Shown in pieces: positions 7,846 through 15,347 of a DNA stretch of 64,000 nt. Position 1 is the stretch's first letter. The number at the start of each line of letters is the position of its first letter. The stretch lies in the NCBI GenBank assembly GCA_947628675.1, contig CANRAR010000002.1, forward strand, positions 1-64,000, in the 5' to 3' direction. The DNA comes from an uncultured Clostridia bacterium. GTDB taxonomy: Bacteria > Bacillota > Clostridia > Christensenellales > Borkfalkiaceae. A program made the position numbers and the translations under genes. The notes below the pieces were generated by a model that saw nothing but the letters and a program-made list of their open reading frames with translations, was not told the origin of the DNA and ran no database searches.

Positions 7846-8967
7846 TCACATATTGCGTTTTAACCAAAGATATGCCCGCTCTGTGAGGGGATAGACGGGC
7901 TCCTGCCGCGATTTGAGGTAGGAAAGCTGATGTTCGAGCGCGGCAAGCAGACATTCATCGAGGTCGCGCCAAAAGAGCGAACGGAGCCCCTCTACCCCCG
8001 CAAACGTGCGGCCTTCCTCCAAGAGATCGGCAAGATAGATGAGTTTTCCGAGCGGCGTCATATCCTCTTTTCCGCTCGCGTGGTAACGGATGGCATCGAG
8101 GATCTCCCCATCGTTTACGCGGAATTCGTGCTCCGCAAGGTACGCCCCGATGTACTGATGAAGGACGGGCGCGGGGACATCTTCGGGCGGCATAAAGCCT
8201 TCGAGCAGGGGCGACGAGAGCGGGACGTATTTGCCGCAGTCGTGGAGCGCCGCCGCGAGGAGCGCCTTCTCTTCGGGAATATTCGCACTGCGCGCGCGGG
8301 CGACCGCCATCTTCGCAACGCGGTAACTGTGGGCGCGGCGTTCCTCCTTCTCGAGGGCGAGCGCGGCGGGAATGGCGGGATAGCGGTAGAGCCCCTTCTC
8401 CTCAATATATTGCGCGACGGCGGGCGGGAGCGCGGGGGTCGGCATTCCGAAGGCGAGCGCGAGGCGCACGGACTGCGAGGAGACATCTTTCCCCATGAAG
8501 GGAAGTTCCAAGAAGTCCGTTCGGAAGCGGGCACGGAATTTTTCGTGCAGCGGCGCGGCCTCCACGCCCCCTCTTCCGCAGGCGACGAGGGTGGCGTTTT
8601 TCAGGATCTCCTCGGGGTTCTTCCAATGGAAAAAATTTTCCAGCATATCCGCCCCGACGAGGAAATAGAGGGTCGCCCCGGGGAAACGTGCGCGGAAGGC
8701 GCGGCAGGTGAGATAGGTGTAACTCGTGCCGCCCGCCGAAAGTTCGAAGTCGCTCGCCGTAGCAAAATCCCACCCCATTAGGGCAATTTTGCACATTTCG
8801 AGGCGCTCCTCCCCCGTGGCGACCGCCCCAAACTGCTTGTGGGGCGCGCGGAAGGACGGTATGACGAACACCTTATCGAGCCCGAGCGCTTCCTGCGCGG
8901 CGCGGATGAGGCGGAGATGTTCGGAATGGATGGGGTCGAACGAGCCCCCGAAGAGCGCAATTTTCAT
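7846..8967 (-). CDS. nadD: Fused nicotinate-nucleotide adenylyltransferase (NadD) and HD-domain hydrolase (YqeK)
   Basis: The 373-residue protein joins two enzymes that are usually separate neighbours. Residues 1 to about 190 are NadD, which makes deamido-NAD from nicotinate mononucleotide and ATP (GGSFDPIHSEHL nucleotide loop, SSQSVR near the end). Residues about 200-373 are an HD phosphohydrolase of the YqeK type, a family known to cleave Ap4A (HSYRVAKMA, ALHDCGKY, HQYIGAYLA, YLADLLEEGR). No stop or frameshift separates them. ATG 8967 follows a TATAAT box by only 6 nt, so the mRNA may be leaderless; no ribosome binding site is visible. rsfS follows 43 nt downstream. Confidence 0.93.
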   Translation of the reverse strand: MKIALFGGSFDPIHSEHLRLIRAAQEALGLDKVFVIPSFRAPHKQFGAVATGEERLEMCKIALMGWDFATASDFELSAGGTSYTYLTCRAFRARFPGATLYFLVGADMLENFFHWKNPEEILKNATLVACGRGGVEAAPLHEKFRARFRTDFLELPFMGKDVSSQSVRLALAFGMPTPALPPAVAQYIEEKGLYRYPAIPAALALEKEERRAHSYRVAKMAVARARSANIPEEKALLAAALHDCGKYVPLSSPLLEGFMPPEDVPAPVLHQYIGAYLAEHEFRVNDGEILDAIRYHASGKEDMTPLGKLIYLADLLEEGRTFAGVEGLRSLFWRDLDECLLAALEHQLSYLKSRQEPVYPLTERAYLWLKRNM

Positions 8968-8973
8968 ACCCGT

Positions 8974-9002
8974 ATTATACAATCTTTTTTCCCGCTTCGC
9001 AA
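8974..9002 (-). promoter_or_regulatory. Sigma-A-type promoter of nadD-yqeK, apparently leaderless
   Basis: TTGCGA (9002-8997), a 17-nt spacer and TATAAT (8979-8974) precede ATG 8967 by 6 nt. The expected transcription start falls on the A of the ATG. Confidence 0.65.
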
Positions 9003-9032
9003 GTTTAATTTGCGCGGTTTTCGTCAAAAATC

Positions 9033-9794
9033 ATGCGCATGAAAAAGTTATCCTTTCCCATGATCGCGGACGCCCTCTTTTACGCCGTGTGCGCGGGGCT
9101 GCTCTCGCTCGGCTTTCTGCGGTATTTCCGTGTGCCGCTCGGGGCGAGCATCGCCCTTGCGGTGGGGTTCGCCCTTGCGACGGGCTGTATTCTCCTCACC
9201 GTCTTCTATTCCAAGCGCAAGAAAAAACTGTTTACCAAGAAGGAACAGGAGGAGCGCGAGGCGCTGATGCTGCACTTCGCCCTCGAAAAGGAGGAACGGG
9301 TGCGCGCCGCCCTGCTCGAAGCGCTGCTTGCGGACGGGAAGGAGGCGCACTGCCGCGAGGAGGGCGTGGAGGCGGACGGGAAACTCATCGTGCCCCTCTT
9401 CACCATGCAACCGCTCTCCGCCGACGACGTGGCGCGGCTTTTGAAGCGGCACGGGAATGCGCCGTTCACCGTCGCCTGCAATGCGCTGACGCCCGAGGCC
9501 GAGAAACTGCTCCTATCCTTCGGGCGGGAGGCGATGCGCGCCGACGAGATTTACGCCCTCTTCGCGCGGACGGACACCATGCCCTCGCCCCTCATCTGCG
9601 GCGAGATCCCGCGCAAGACGGCAAAGCAAAAACTGCGCCGCGCCTTCTCCAAGGAGAATGCCCGCCCGTTCTTTGTGAGCGGGGCGCTGCTGCTCCTCAT
9701 GAGCCTCTTTACGCTCTTCCCCGCCTATTACCTCATTACGGGCAGCATTTTACTGTTTTCCTCGGTGCTCATCCGCGCGTTTGGGTACGCTTAA
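9033..9794 (+). CDS. Membrane protein with large cytoplasmic domain, unknown function
   Basis: The 253-residue product has two hydrophobic segments near the N-terminus (about 10-30 and 36-57) and two at the C-terminus (about 209-226 and 228-247). The roughly 150-residue domain between them is rich in charged residues and probably cytoplasmic. I do not recognise the domain. It is transcribed divergently from nadD-yqeK. ATG 9033 and ATG 9039 are both possible; no ribosome binding site distinguishes them. Coding appearance and membrane topology support a real gene. Confidence 0.7.
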   Translation: MRMKKLSFPMIADALFYAVCAGLLSLGFLRYFRVPLGASIALAVGFALATGCILLTVFYSKRKKKLFTKKEQEEREALMLHFALEKEERVRAALLEALLADGKEAHCREEGVEADGKLIVPLFTMQPLSADDVARLLKRHGNAPFTVACNALTPEAEKLLLSFGREAMRADEIYALFARTDTMPSPLICGEIPRKTAKQKLRRAFSKENARPFFVSGALLLLMSLFTLFPAYYLITGSILLFSSVLIRAFGYA

Positions 9795-9800
9795 AGGGCA

Positions 9801-9819
9801 ATTATGTCACGCATAGTAC
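9801..9819. repeat. 19-nt intergenic repeat, copy 2
   Basis: Identical to 7826-7844. It lies between the convergent ends of the membrane-protein gene and nnrE-nnrD. Confidence 0.8.
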
Positions 9820-9830
9820 ATCGCAAATTT

Positions 9831-9861
9831 GCAAAAAACGCCTTTTCAGGACGTTTTTTGC
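9831..9861. terminator. Bidirectional terminator hairpin
   Basis: GCAAAAAACG (9831-9840) pairs with CGTTTTTTGC (9852-9861) around an 11-nt loop. It lies between two convergent genes and overlaps the last codons of the minus-strand gene. The A/T-rich arms can supply a U-tract in either direction. Confidence 0.6.
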
Positions 9862-11300
9862 TGTACGGAGCGGATCGCGGCGGGGAGACGGTCGATGACG
9901 TCGGTCGCATTGACAGCGTATTCGCCGAGGTCGGATGCGGCGAGTTCCCCCGCCCTTCCGAGCAGATACGAGGCGACACACGCCGCCTCGAACGGAGGGA
10001 CGCCGCGGGCGCAGGTGCCGGCGAGAAACCCCGAAAGCACGTCGCCGCTGCCCCCCTTGGCGAGCGCGGGCGAACCCGTGGGATTTATCGCTGTGCGGGC
10101 GCCGTCGGCGATGACGCTCCGATTGTTCTTGAAGAGGACGGTGACGCCGTATTCCCGCGCGAACGCCTCGGCATAGTGAACGGGGTCTGAAAGCAGTTCT
10201 TGAACGCCCCTTCCCGTGAGGCGGGCGAACTCCTTGGGGTGCGGCGTTACAATGACGCGGCAGGACTTCTCCTTCAGGATCTCCACGCCGTACTGCGCGA
10301 CGGTGTTGAGGGCGTCGGCATCGAGCACCAAAACGCCCGTGTAGACGGAGAGAAGTTCGGCGATGTAGGCGTAGAGGCGCTCGCTCACGCCCGATCCCAT
10401 GCCCGCCGCGACGCAATCGGAGGCGAGAAGTTCCCCGTCGATGGCGTGAAATTCGCGCAAAACGACGGAGGGAAGCCGCCCGATGGCGTGGGGATAGACG
10501 GCGGAGGTGAGCGCGAGTTGCGTATAGCCGCAACCCGATTTGAGGCAGGCGCCCGCCGAGAGGAACGCCGCCCCCGTGGCGACCGCGCCGCCCGCAAAAA
10601 GATACGCACGGCCGAAACTCCCCTTGTGGGTATGCGACTTGCGCGCGGGGAAGAAGGCGGCAACATCCTCTTCCTCCCACACTTCCGCGCCGTGCTCTGC
10701 GGGAATGCCGATGTCGGCAACCGTAATTTTGCCCGCCGTATCGGCGCCGTCCGCGAGGAGCAACGCCTCTTTCAACTGCCCCATCGAGACGGTTTCATTT
10801 GCGCAGACGCAGGGCTCGAAGGCGATGCCGCCCGCAGAGAGGCCGCTCGGTAGGTCGCAGGCGACGACGTACGCGCCGCTTTCGTTGATAAACCGAATGA
10901 GCGCGGCGGCGTCCCCTTCGGGAGCGCGGTCGAGCCCCGTGCCGAAGAGGCAGTCGGCGATGAGCGCATAGCGGCGGCGGGGGATGCGACCCAAAATTTC
11001 GCCGCCGAACTTACTTTTTGCCGCGTTGCAGGCTTCGGAAAAGCGCTCGGCAAGGCACAAAACGGCGACATCGTAGCCGCGCTCCGCGAGGATGCGGGCG
11101 GCGACAAAGCCATCGCCCCCGTTTTTTCCCCCGCCGCAGACGAAGAGCATATCGCCTACGTTCAAATTTTGCGCGGCGCGTTCCATGGTGTCTGCGAGCG
11201 CTTCGCCCGCACGCTCCATGAGAACTTCCTCGGGCGTACCCGCGGCGATGGCGGCGCGGTCGGCTTCGCGCATCTGCGCGTTGGAATAGGCAAATTTCAT
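9846..11300 (-). CDS. nnrD: Bifunctional NAD(P)H-hydrate epimerase / ADP-dependent NAD(P)H-hydrate dehydratase
   Basis: This enzyme repairs hydrated NADH and NADPH. The N-terminal half (about 1-215) is the YjeF_N epimerase with GGGKNGGDGFVAAR. The C-terminal half (about 225-484) is the carbohydrate-kinase-like dehydratase with KGSFGRAYLFAGG and the nucleotide-site segments NPTGSPALAKGGSGDVLSG. At 484 residues it matches the usual fused length. It begins 7 nt after birA ends and so belongs to the recX-birA-nnr run. The end of the gene overlaps the convergent terminator. Confidence 0.95.
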   Translation of the reverse strand: MKFAYSNAQMREADRAAIAAGTPEEVLMERAGEALADTMERAAQNLNVGDMLFVCGGGKNGGDGFVAARILAERGYDVAVLCLAERFSEACNAAKSKFGGEILGRIPRRRYALIADCLFGTGLDRAPEGDAAALIRFINESGAYVVACDLPSGLSAGGIAFEPCVCANETVSMGQLKEALLLADGADTAGKITVADIGIPAEHGAEVWEEEDVAAFFPARKSHTHKGSFGRAYLFAGGAVATGAAFLSAGACLKSGCGYTQLALTSAVYPHAIGRLPSVVLREFHAIDGELLASDCVAAGMGSGVSERLYAYIAELLSVYTGVLVLDADALNTVAQYGVEILKEKSCRVIVTPHPKEFARLTGRGVQELLSDPVHYAEAFAREYGVTVLFKNNRSVIADGARTAINPTGSPALAKGGSGDVLSGFLAGTCARGVPPFEAACVASYLLGRAGELAASDLGEYAVNATDVIDRLPAAIRSVQQKTS

Positions 11301-11307
11301 AGTGACC

Positions 11308-11988
11308 TCACAATTTCAGGGTGATTTCGGCGGAGGAGAGGCGGCGTACGCCCTCCGCATTTTTCACGACGAGGCGGCCGTCGGGCAGAATTTCCTCCGC
11401 GACGGCGGAAAACAGGCGCCCATTTTCCTCCACCGTGACCTCGCGCCCCAAGAACTTGACGCGGGCAAGGTAGTCGGCAAAGGCGGACGGGCGGAGGAGT
11501 TCTTCGATGAGTTTTTGGCGCGCCTCGTCCGCCGTGACTCGCCGCCCCGCCGCCTCGGAAAGGCTTATGGCGATGCCGCCGAGCGCGGAGACGTCGTTTT
11601 CGGCGTTGAGACCGATGCCGATGATGCTGTGGTCGAGAAATTCCCCCTTGACGCCGTTCTCGATGAGGATGCCGCAAAGTTTTTTGTGGCCTGCGAGCAC
11701 GTCGTTCGCCCACTTGATCTCGGGCTGTACGCCGAACGCCTCCGCCGTGCGGCAGACGGCAACCGCGGAATGCGCCATCACCTCAAAGGCGCGGCTCGCG
11801 GGGAGTTTCTCATAAAAAAACAGCGCCGAGAGATACACGCCGCCCTCATTTGAGAGGAAACTGCGCCCCTTGGTGCCCTTGCCGCCCGTCTGACGGCGGG
11901 CGCAGACGATGACGTTTTCCCGCCCGCCGAGATAGCGGCGGATATATTCGTTGGTGGAACCCGTTTCGCCTAAATATTCAATCTTCAT
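11308..11988 (-). CDS. birA: Biotin-protein ligase BirA, catalytic domain only, with altered biotin loop
   Basis: It makes biotinyl-AMP and transfers biotin to carboxylase carrier proteins. The 226-residue protein starts directly at the ligase domain (TGSTNEYIRR) and lacks the N-terminal helix-turn-helix, so it should not act as a repressor. The lysine/active-site region KWANDVLAGHKKLCGILIE is intact. The adenylate-holding loop, normally GRGRxGR, reads GKGTKGR at residues 36-42; Thr39 aligns with E. coli Arg118. ATG 11988 overlaps the recX stop by 11 nt. A longer frame to 12255 lies inside recX and is rejected. Confidence 0.9.
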   Translation of the reverse strand: MKIEYLGETGSTNEYIRRYLGGRENVIVCARRQTGGKGTKGRSFLSNEGGVYLSALFFYEKLPASRAFEVMAHSAVAVCRTAEAFGVQPEIKWANDVLAGHKKLCGILIENGVKGEFLDHSIIGIGLNAENDVSALGGIAISLSEAAGRRVTADEARQKLIEELLRPSAFADYLARVKFLGREVTVEENGRLFSAVAEEILPDGRLVVKNAEGVRRLSSAEITLKL

Positions 11989-12589
11989 CTTTGAGCCCTT
12001 CGAGGGCGGCGCGCGCCGTTTCGTAGTCGTAGCCCTTGGAAAGGAGATGGCGGTATGCCTTGGAGAGGGTCTCCCGATCCGCCGTCTTGCCGCGCAGGTA
12101 CTTTTCGAGGGTGCGCTTTGCCCCCTCTTCTTCCCCCTCGAGCGAGGAAAGGGCGGCCTCGATGGCCTCATCCGAAACCCCCTTGCGCGAAAGTTCTGCG
12201 GCAATGAGGCGCTTGCCCTTCTTTTTGCCCGCACTCTCGGCATAAGTGCGCGCATATGCGGCGTCGTCCAGAAAGCCGTAGCCCTTCATCTTCTCCACGA
12301 CGTGGTCGCAGACGTCCTGCAAGTAGCCCTTGCGGCGGAGATAGTCGCGCACCTCGCGCTCCGTCTTCATGGAGGCGGAGATGTGGGTGAGAGCTTTATC
12401 GAGCGCGGTCTGCTTCTCGCTCTCGAGTTGCATCTGCGAGAGTTCGCCCTCCGAGACGGAGACGCCCGCTTTGAGGCGGTTTTGCATGACCGTTTCCAGT
12501 TTCATGCCGCAGTAGAACCTGCCGTCTACCTCGATATTGCAGCGGGTCTTATCCTTTTTTTGCGGGGTGATGGCGGTGATCTCGGGCAT
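11978..12589 (-). CDS. recX: Regulatory protein RecX
   Basis: RecX caps and restrains RecA filaments. The 203-residue protein has the three-helix RecX repeats: TEREVRDYLRRKGY, GFLDDAAYARTYAES followed by GKKKGKRLIAAELSRKGV, and the C-terminal KAYRHLLSKGYDYETARAAL. No recA is next to it here. ATG 12589 begins 3 nt after the stop of the collagen-like gene with no clear ribosome binding site. birA overlaps its 3' end. Confidence 0.93.
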   Translation of the reverse strand: MPEITAITPQKKDKTRCNIEVDGRFYCGMKLETVMQNRLKAGVSVSEGELSQMQLESEKQTALDKALTHISASMKTEREVRDYLRRKGYLQDVCDHVVEKMKGYGFLDDAAYARTYAESAGKKKGKRLIAAELSRKGVSDEAIEAALSSLEGEEEGAKRTLEKYLRGKTADRETLSKAYRHLLSKGYDYETARAALEGLKDED

Positions 12590-12592
12590 GGG

Positions 12593-14206
12593 TTATGATT
12601 GCCATGCCGCCGGGCAGGTGCGGTGTTCCTTAAACCATTGAGTATCTTTGAGAATTGTATTATTATTGCTGCAATTTACGGTTAACGTAGTACCATTCCA
12701 AGTTACGACGATATTTCCGTTCATTGAAGCAACTCCCCATAATTTATTGGGAGTGAACGACACGTCTGTTGCAAGCGAAGTGATATAAACTTTATCGGTA
12801 TACGGTGCTATGCGTTCAATCATCTCCTGCGTCGGAAAAGATGCGGGATCCGTATCGGCATATTCAGATGTGCCCGCGCAAGTACAAATACAGATTGTTT
12901 CCGGCGTGATCTCCTTCAAAAGAGCCTCCGTGCTTGATGTGCTGCTTCCGTGGTGTCCGCCTTTATACAGTTTGCAATGTGGAAGATCGTTTTCTTGTGC
13001 AAGACTTTGTTCGCCCGCGCTTTCAAGGTCGCCCGTAAATAGGAAATGATTATCCCCCTCCGAGAAAAGAACACAGACGGAATAATTATTTTCGCTTGAC
13101 GCGCTCTTCTCATAATATTGCTGATAAAGAATTTTCATTGTAACGCCCGAGCCGAGGTCGTAAGACTGTTTTGCGCCGCCCTCGTTTTTCCAGCATTGGA
13201 GTGCATTATAATGTACGGCACCATCCTCACTCACTTCTTTATCGCGTGCCGCTTCATACGACTGCGAAATTTTTGAGGTCGAATTTTTTCTTGCATAGTC
13301 GATAATCGTTCCGCACGTAAAACTCGAAAAGACACCTTTTGACGAGGAAGTATCGACAAAACCTGCAATATGATCTTGATGTGCGTGTGTTACGATCACA
13401 TAATCGAGTTCTCCTTCTACATAATCATCAATGTAGGAAGAGATCACGGGGCCGGAGTCCTCGCGCGAGCCCGCATCGATGAGCACTTCTACGTCCCCGA
13501 CCTTTACAAGTGTGCAGTCCCCTGTATACTTATTCCCAAGTTCAAGGAAATGGAACTGTAAATTGTTGGTCATCGTGCCCTCGTCGCCTTCAGAGCCGCC
13601 GCCTTCGGAGCCGCCGCCCGTGCCGCTTGTGCCGGGGTCGCCTTTGTCGCCCTTTTCGCCCTTGATGTTGCCGCGCAGCGTCCAGCCGGTCGTCTCCTTA
13701 GTATAGACGTCCCACGTGGAATAGTTGAGGTAGAGGTCGCCGACTTTGCCCAAATCGGCCGCGGGCGCGGTATCGCCGTACAGCCAGCTGTTGCCGTCCT
13801 TGCCGTCCTTGCCGTCGTCGCCCGTATCGCCCTTGGGCCCTTGCGGACCTTGGGGACCCGTCGGCCCCTGCGCACCTGCAGCGCCCGTTTCACCCTTGGG
13901 CCCCTGCGGACCCGTAGCGCCCGTTTCACCCTTGGGCCCCTGCGCGCCCGTAGCGCCCGTTTCGCCCTTATCGCCTTTGGCGCCCTTGATGGTGGCGAGC
14001 CATTCTTCGTAGGTGAGCGGCGTCGAGCCGTCCTCCGCGCAACTCTCCAAATACAAATCGTAAATTTCGCGGATCTGTGCGTCGCCGTTCTCCGTGGGAT
14101 CGGTGGCGGTATTCGGCCCGGTGAAAGAACAAGCGCAGGCGCCGAACGCGAGAAGCGCGCACAAAACGCCCGAAAGCATAATTTTCAAAAATTTCTTCCC
14201 TTTCAT
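12593..14206 (-). CDS. Secreted lipoprotein: collagen-like stalk fused to a ComEC-type metallo-beta-lactamase-fold domain
   Basis: The 537-residue protein has a signal peptide with a Cys at 24 (FGAC) or 26. It then shows about 21 consecutive Gly-X-Y triplets at residues 78-141, a short YSTWDVYTKETTGW segment like those in phage and Bacillus collagen-like proteins, a second GEKGDKGDPG patch and a Ser/Gly linker. A metallo-beta-lactamase-fold domain fills 215-537: THAHQDH at 276-282, FTGDLE and KGGHHGSS, the pattern of the ComEC/Rec2 C-terminal hydrolase. The zinc ligands look complete, so it may be an extracellular nuclease or hydrolase displayed on a stalk. The hydrolase part is visibly richer in A/T than the stalk. 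A paralogue lies 17 nt upstream. Confidence 0.85.
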   Translation of the reverse strand: MKGKKFLKIMLSGVLCALLAFGACACSFTGPNTATDPTENGDAQIREIYDLYLESCAEDGSTPLTYEEWLATIKGAKGDKGETGATGAQGPKGETGATGPQGPKGETGAAGAQGPTGPQGPQGPKGDTGDDGKDGKDGNSWLYGDTAPAADLGKVGDLYLNYSTWDVYTKETTGWTLRGNIKGEKGDKGDPGTSGTGGGSEGGGSEGDEGTMTNNLQFHFLELGNKYTGDCTLVKVGDVEVLIDAGSREDSGPVISSYIDDYVEGELDYVIVTHAHQDHIAGFVDTSSSKGVFSSFTCGTIIDYARKNSTSKISQSYEAARDKEVSEDGAVHYNALQCWKNEGGAKQSYDLGSGVTMKILYQQYYEKSASSENNYSVCVLFSEGDNHFLFTGDLESAGEQSLAQENDLPHCKLYKGGHHGSSTSSTEALLKEITPETICICTCAGTSEYADTDPASFPTQEMIERIAPYTDKVYITSLATDVSFTPNKLWGVASMNGNIVVTWNGTTLTVNCSNNNTILKDTQWFKEHRTCPAAWQS

Positions 14207-14222
14207 CTCGTTACCCCTTATT

Positions 14223-15317
14223 CTATTTTACGCCGTTTGCAGGCCACGTTCTGTTGGCCTTGAACCAATCGGTCTCCTTCAAAATGGTATCGTTGTTGCT
14301 CCCGTGAATGGAGAAGTCGGCGCCTTCGCACCGCACCGTGATTTCGCCGTTCATGGAGGCGTAATTTTTGGCAGTCCCATCGACGGAGCGCGTCGTCACA
14401 TAGATATTTTTCGTGTACATTGCGAGGCGGTTGATGGTCTCCTGCGCAGGGAACGTCGCATCGCCGTCGGTATATTCCGAAGACCCCGCGCAGCAGCAGA
14501 TGCACACGTTTTCGGGCGTGATCTTTTGGAGCAAGACGTCGTTGGAGGAAGTGGAACTTCCGTGGTGACCGCCCTTGAAGAGTTTGCAGTGAGGAAGGTC
14601 GTTGCTTGCAACAAGGCTCTCCTCGCCGCCCTTTTCCAAGTCGCCCGTGAAAAGATAGTGGTTTTCGCCCTGTGTGAAGAGGGTGCAGACGGAGTAGTTA
14701 TTCTCGTTCAAAGTGCTCTGCTCGTAAAATTTCTGATACAAAATTTCAAAGGAGATGCCCTCGGCGAGTTCGTAGGAGCGCTTGGCGCCGCCCGTCTCTC
14801 GCCAGCATTGCAGGGCGGTATAGTGCACTGCGCCGTCGTCGCTCACTTCCTTATCGCGCCAAGTGATGTAGTCTGTGGAGATCTTCGAGGTGGTCGCTTT
14901 CCCTGTAAAATCGATGATGGTTCCGCACTTGAAGTTCGCAAAGATGCCGTCCGTCCCGTCGCTGCCGACGAACGCCGCGATGTGATCCTCGTGGGCGTGG
15001 GTGGCGATGACGTATTCGAGTGTGTTATCCGTGCAATATTCCTTGATCTTGGGGACGAGCGTCTTTGCGGATCCCCGCTTGGAGCCCGCGTCGATGAGCA
15101 CTTCGGTATCCCCCGTCTTGACAAGGGTACAGTCGCCCGCGTTGCCGTTGCCGAGTTCGAGAAAGTGGATCTCGAGCCCGCCCGCCGTGACGCCGTCGGG
15201 ATCGCTCTGCGCCTTATCCTTCTTGTAGATGAGGAAATACCAGCAGACCGCGCCCACGATGGCGGCAATGAGCACGATGACGACGAGCGCGATGAGCAGC
15301 CGTTTTGTCTTTTTCAT
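14223..15317 (-). CDS. Membrane-anchored ComEC-type metallo-beta-lactamase-fold hydrolase
   Basis: The 364-residue protein has an N-terminal membrane anchor (about 7-30) and then one extracellular metallo-beta-lactamase-fold domain closely similar to that of the downstream collagen-like lipoprotein. Shared segments include HFLELGN, GDCTLVK, VLIDAGS, the metal motif THAHEDH (106-112), FTGDLEKGGE and KGGHHGSSTSS. Its domain resembles the C-terminal part of the DNA-uptake protein ComEC, but the ComEC channel is absent, so substrate and role are unknown. AGGAG precedes the ATG. The two genes look like a tandem duplication in which one copy gained the collagen stalk. Confidence 0.85.
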   Translation of the reverse strand: MKKTKRLLIALVVIVLIAAIVGAVCWYFLIYKKDKAQSDPDGVTAGGLEIHFLELGNGNAGDCTLVKTGDTEVLIDAGSKRGSAKTLVPKIKEYCTDNTLEYVIATHAHEDHIAAFVGSDGTDGIFANFKCGTIIDFTGKATTSKISTDYITWRDKEVSDDGAVHYTALQCWRETGGAKRSYELAEGISFEILYQKFYEQSTLNENNYSVCTLFTQGENHYLFTGDLEKGGEESLVASNDLPHCKLFKGGHHGSSTSSNDVLLQKITPENVCICCCAGSSEYTDGDATFPAQETINRLAMYTKNIYVTTRSVDGTAKNYASMNGEITVRCEGADFSIHGSNNDTILKETDWFKANRTWPANGVK

Positions 15318-15347
15318 TCCATTCTCCTATGGCTCTTTTGCGGTGCG

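Noticed and set aside
11989-12255. N-terminal extension of birA as a DNA-binding domain
   Set aside because: The extension is recX read in another frame, Arg/Pro/Ser-rich and without a helix-turn-helix.
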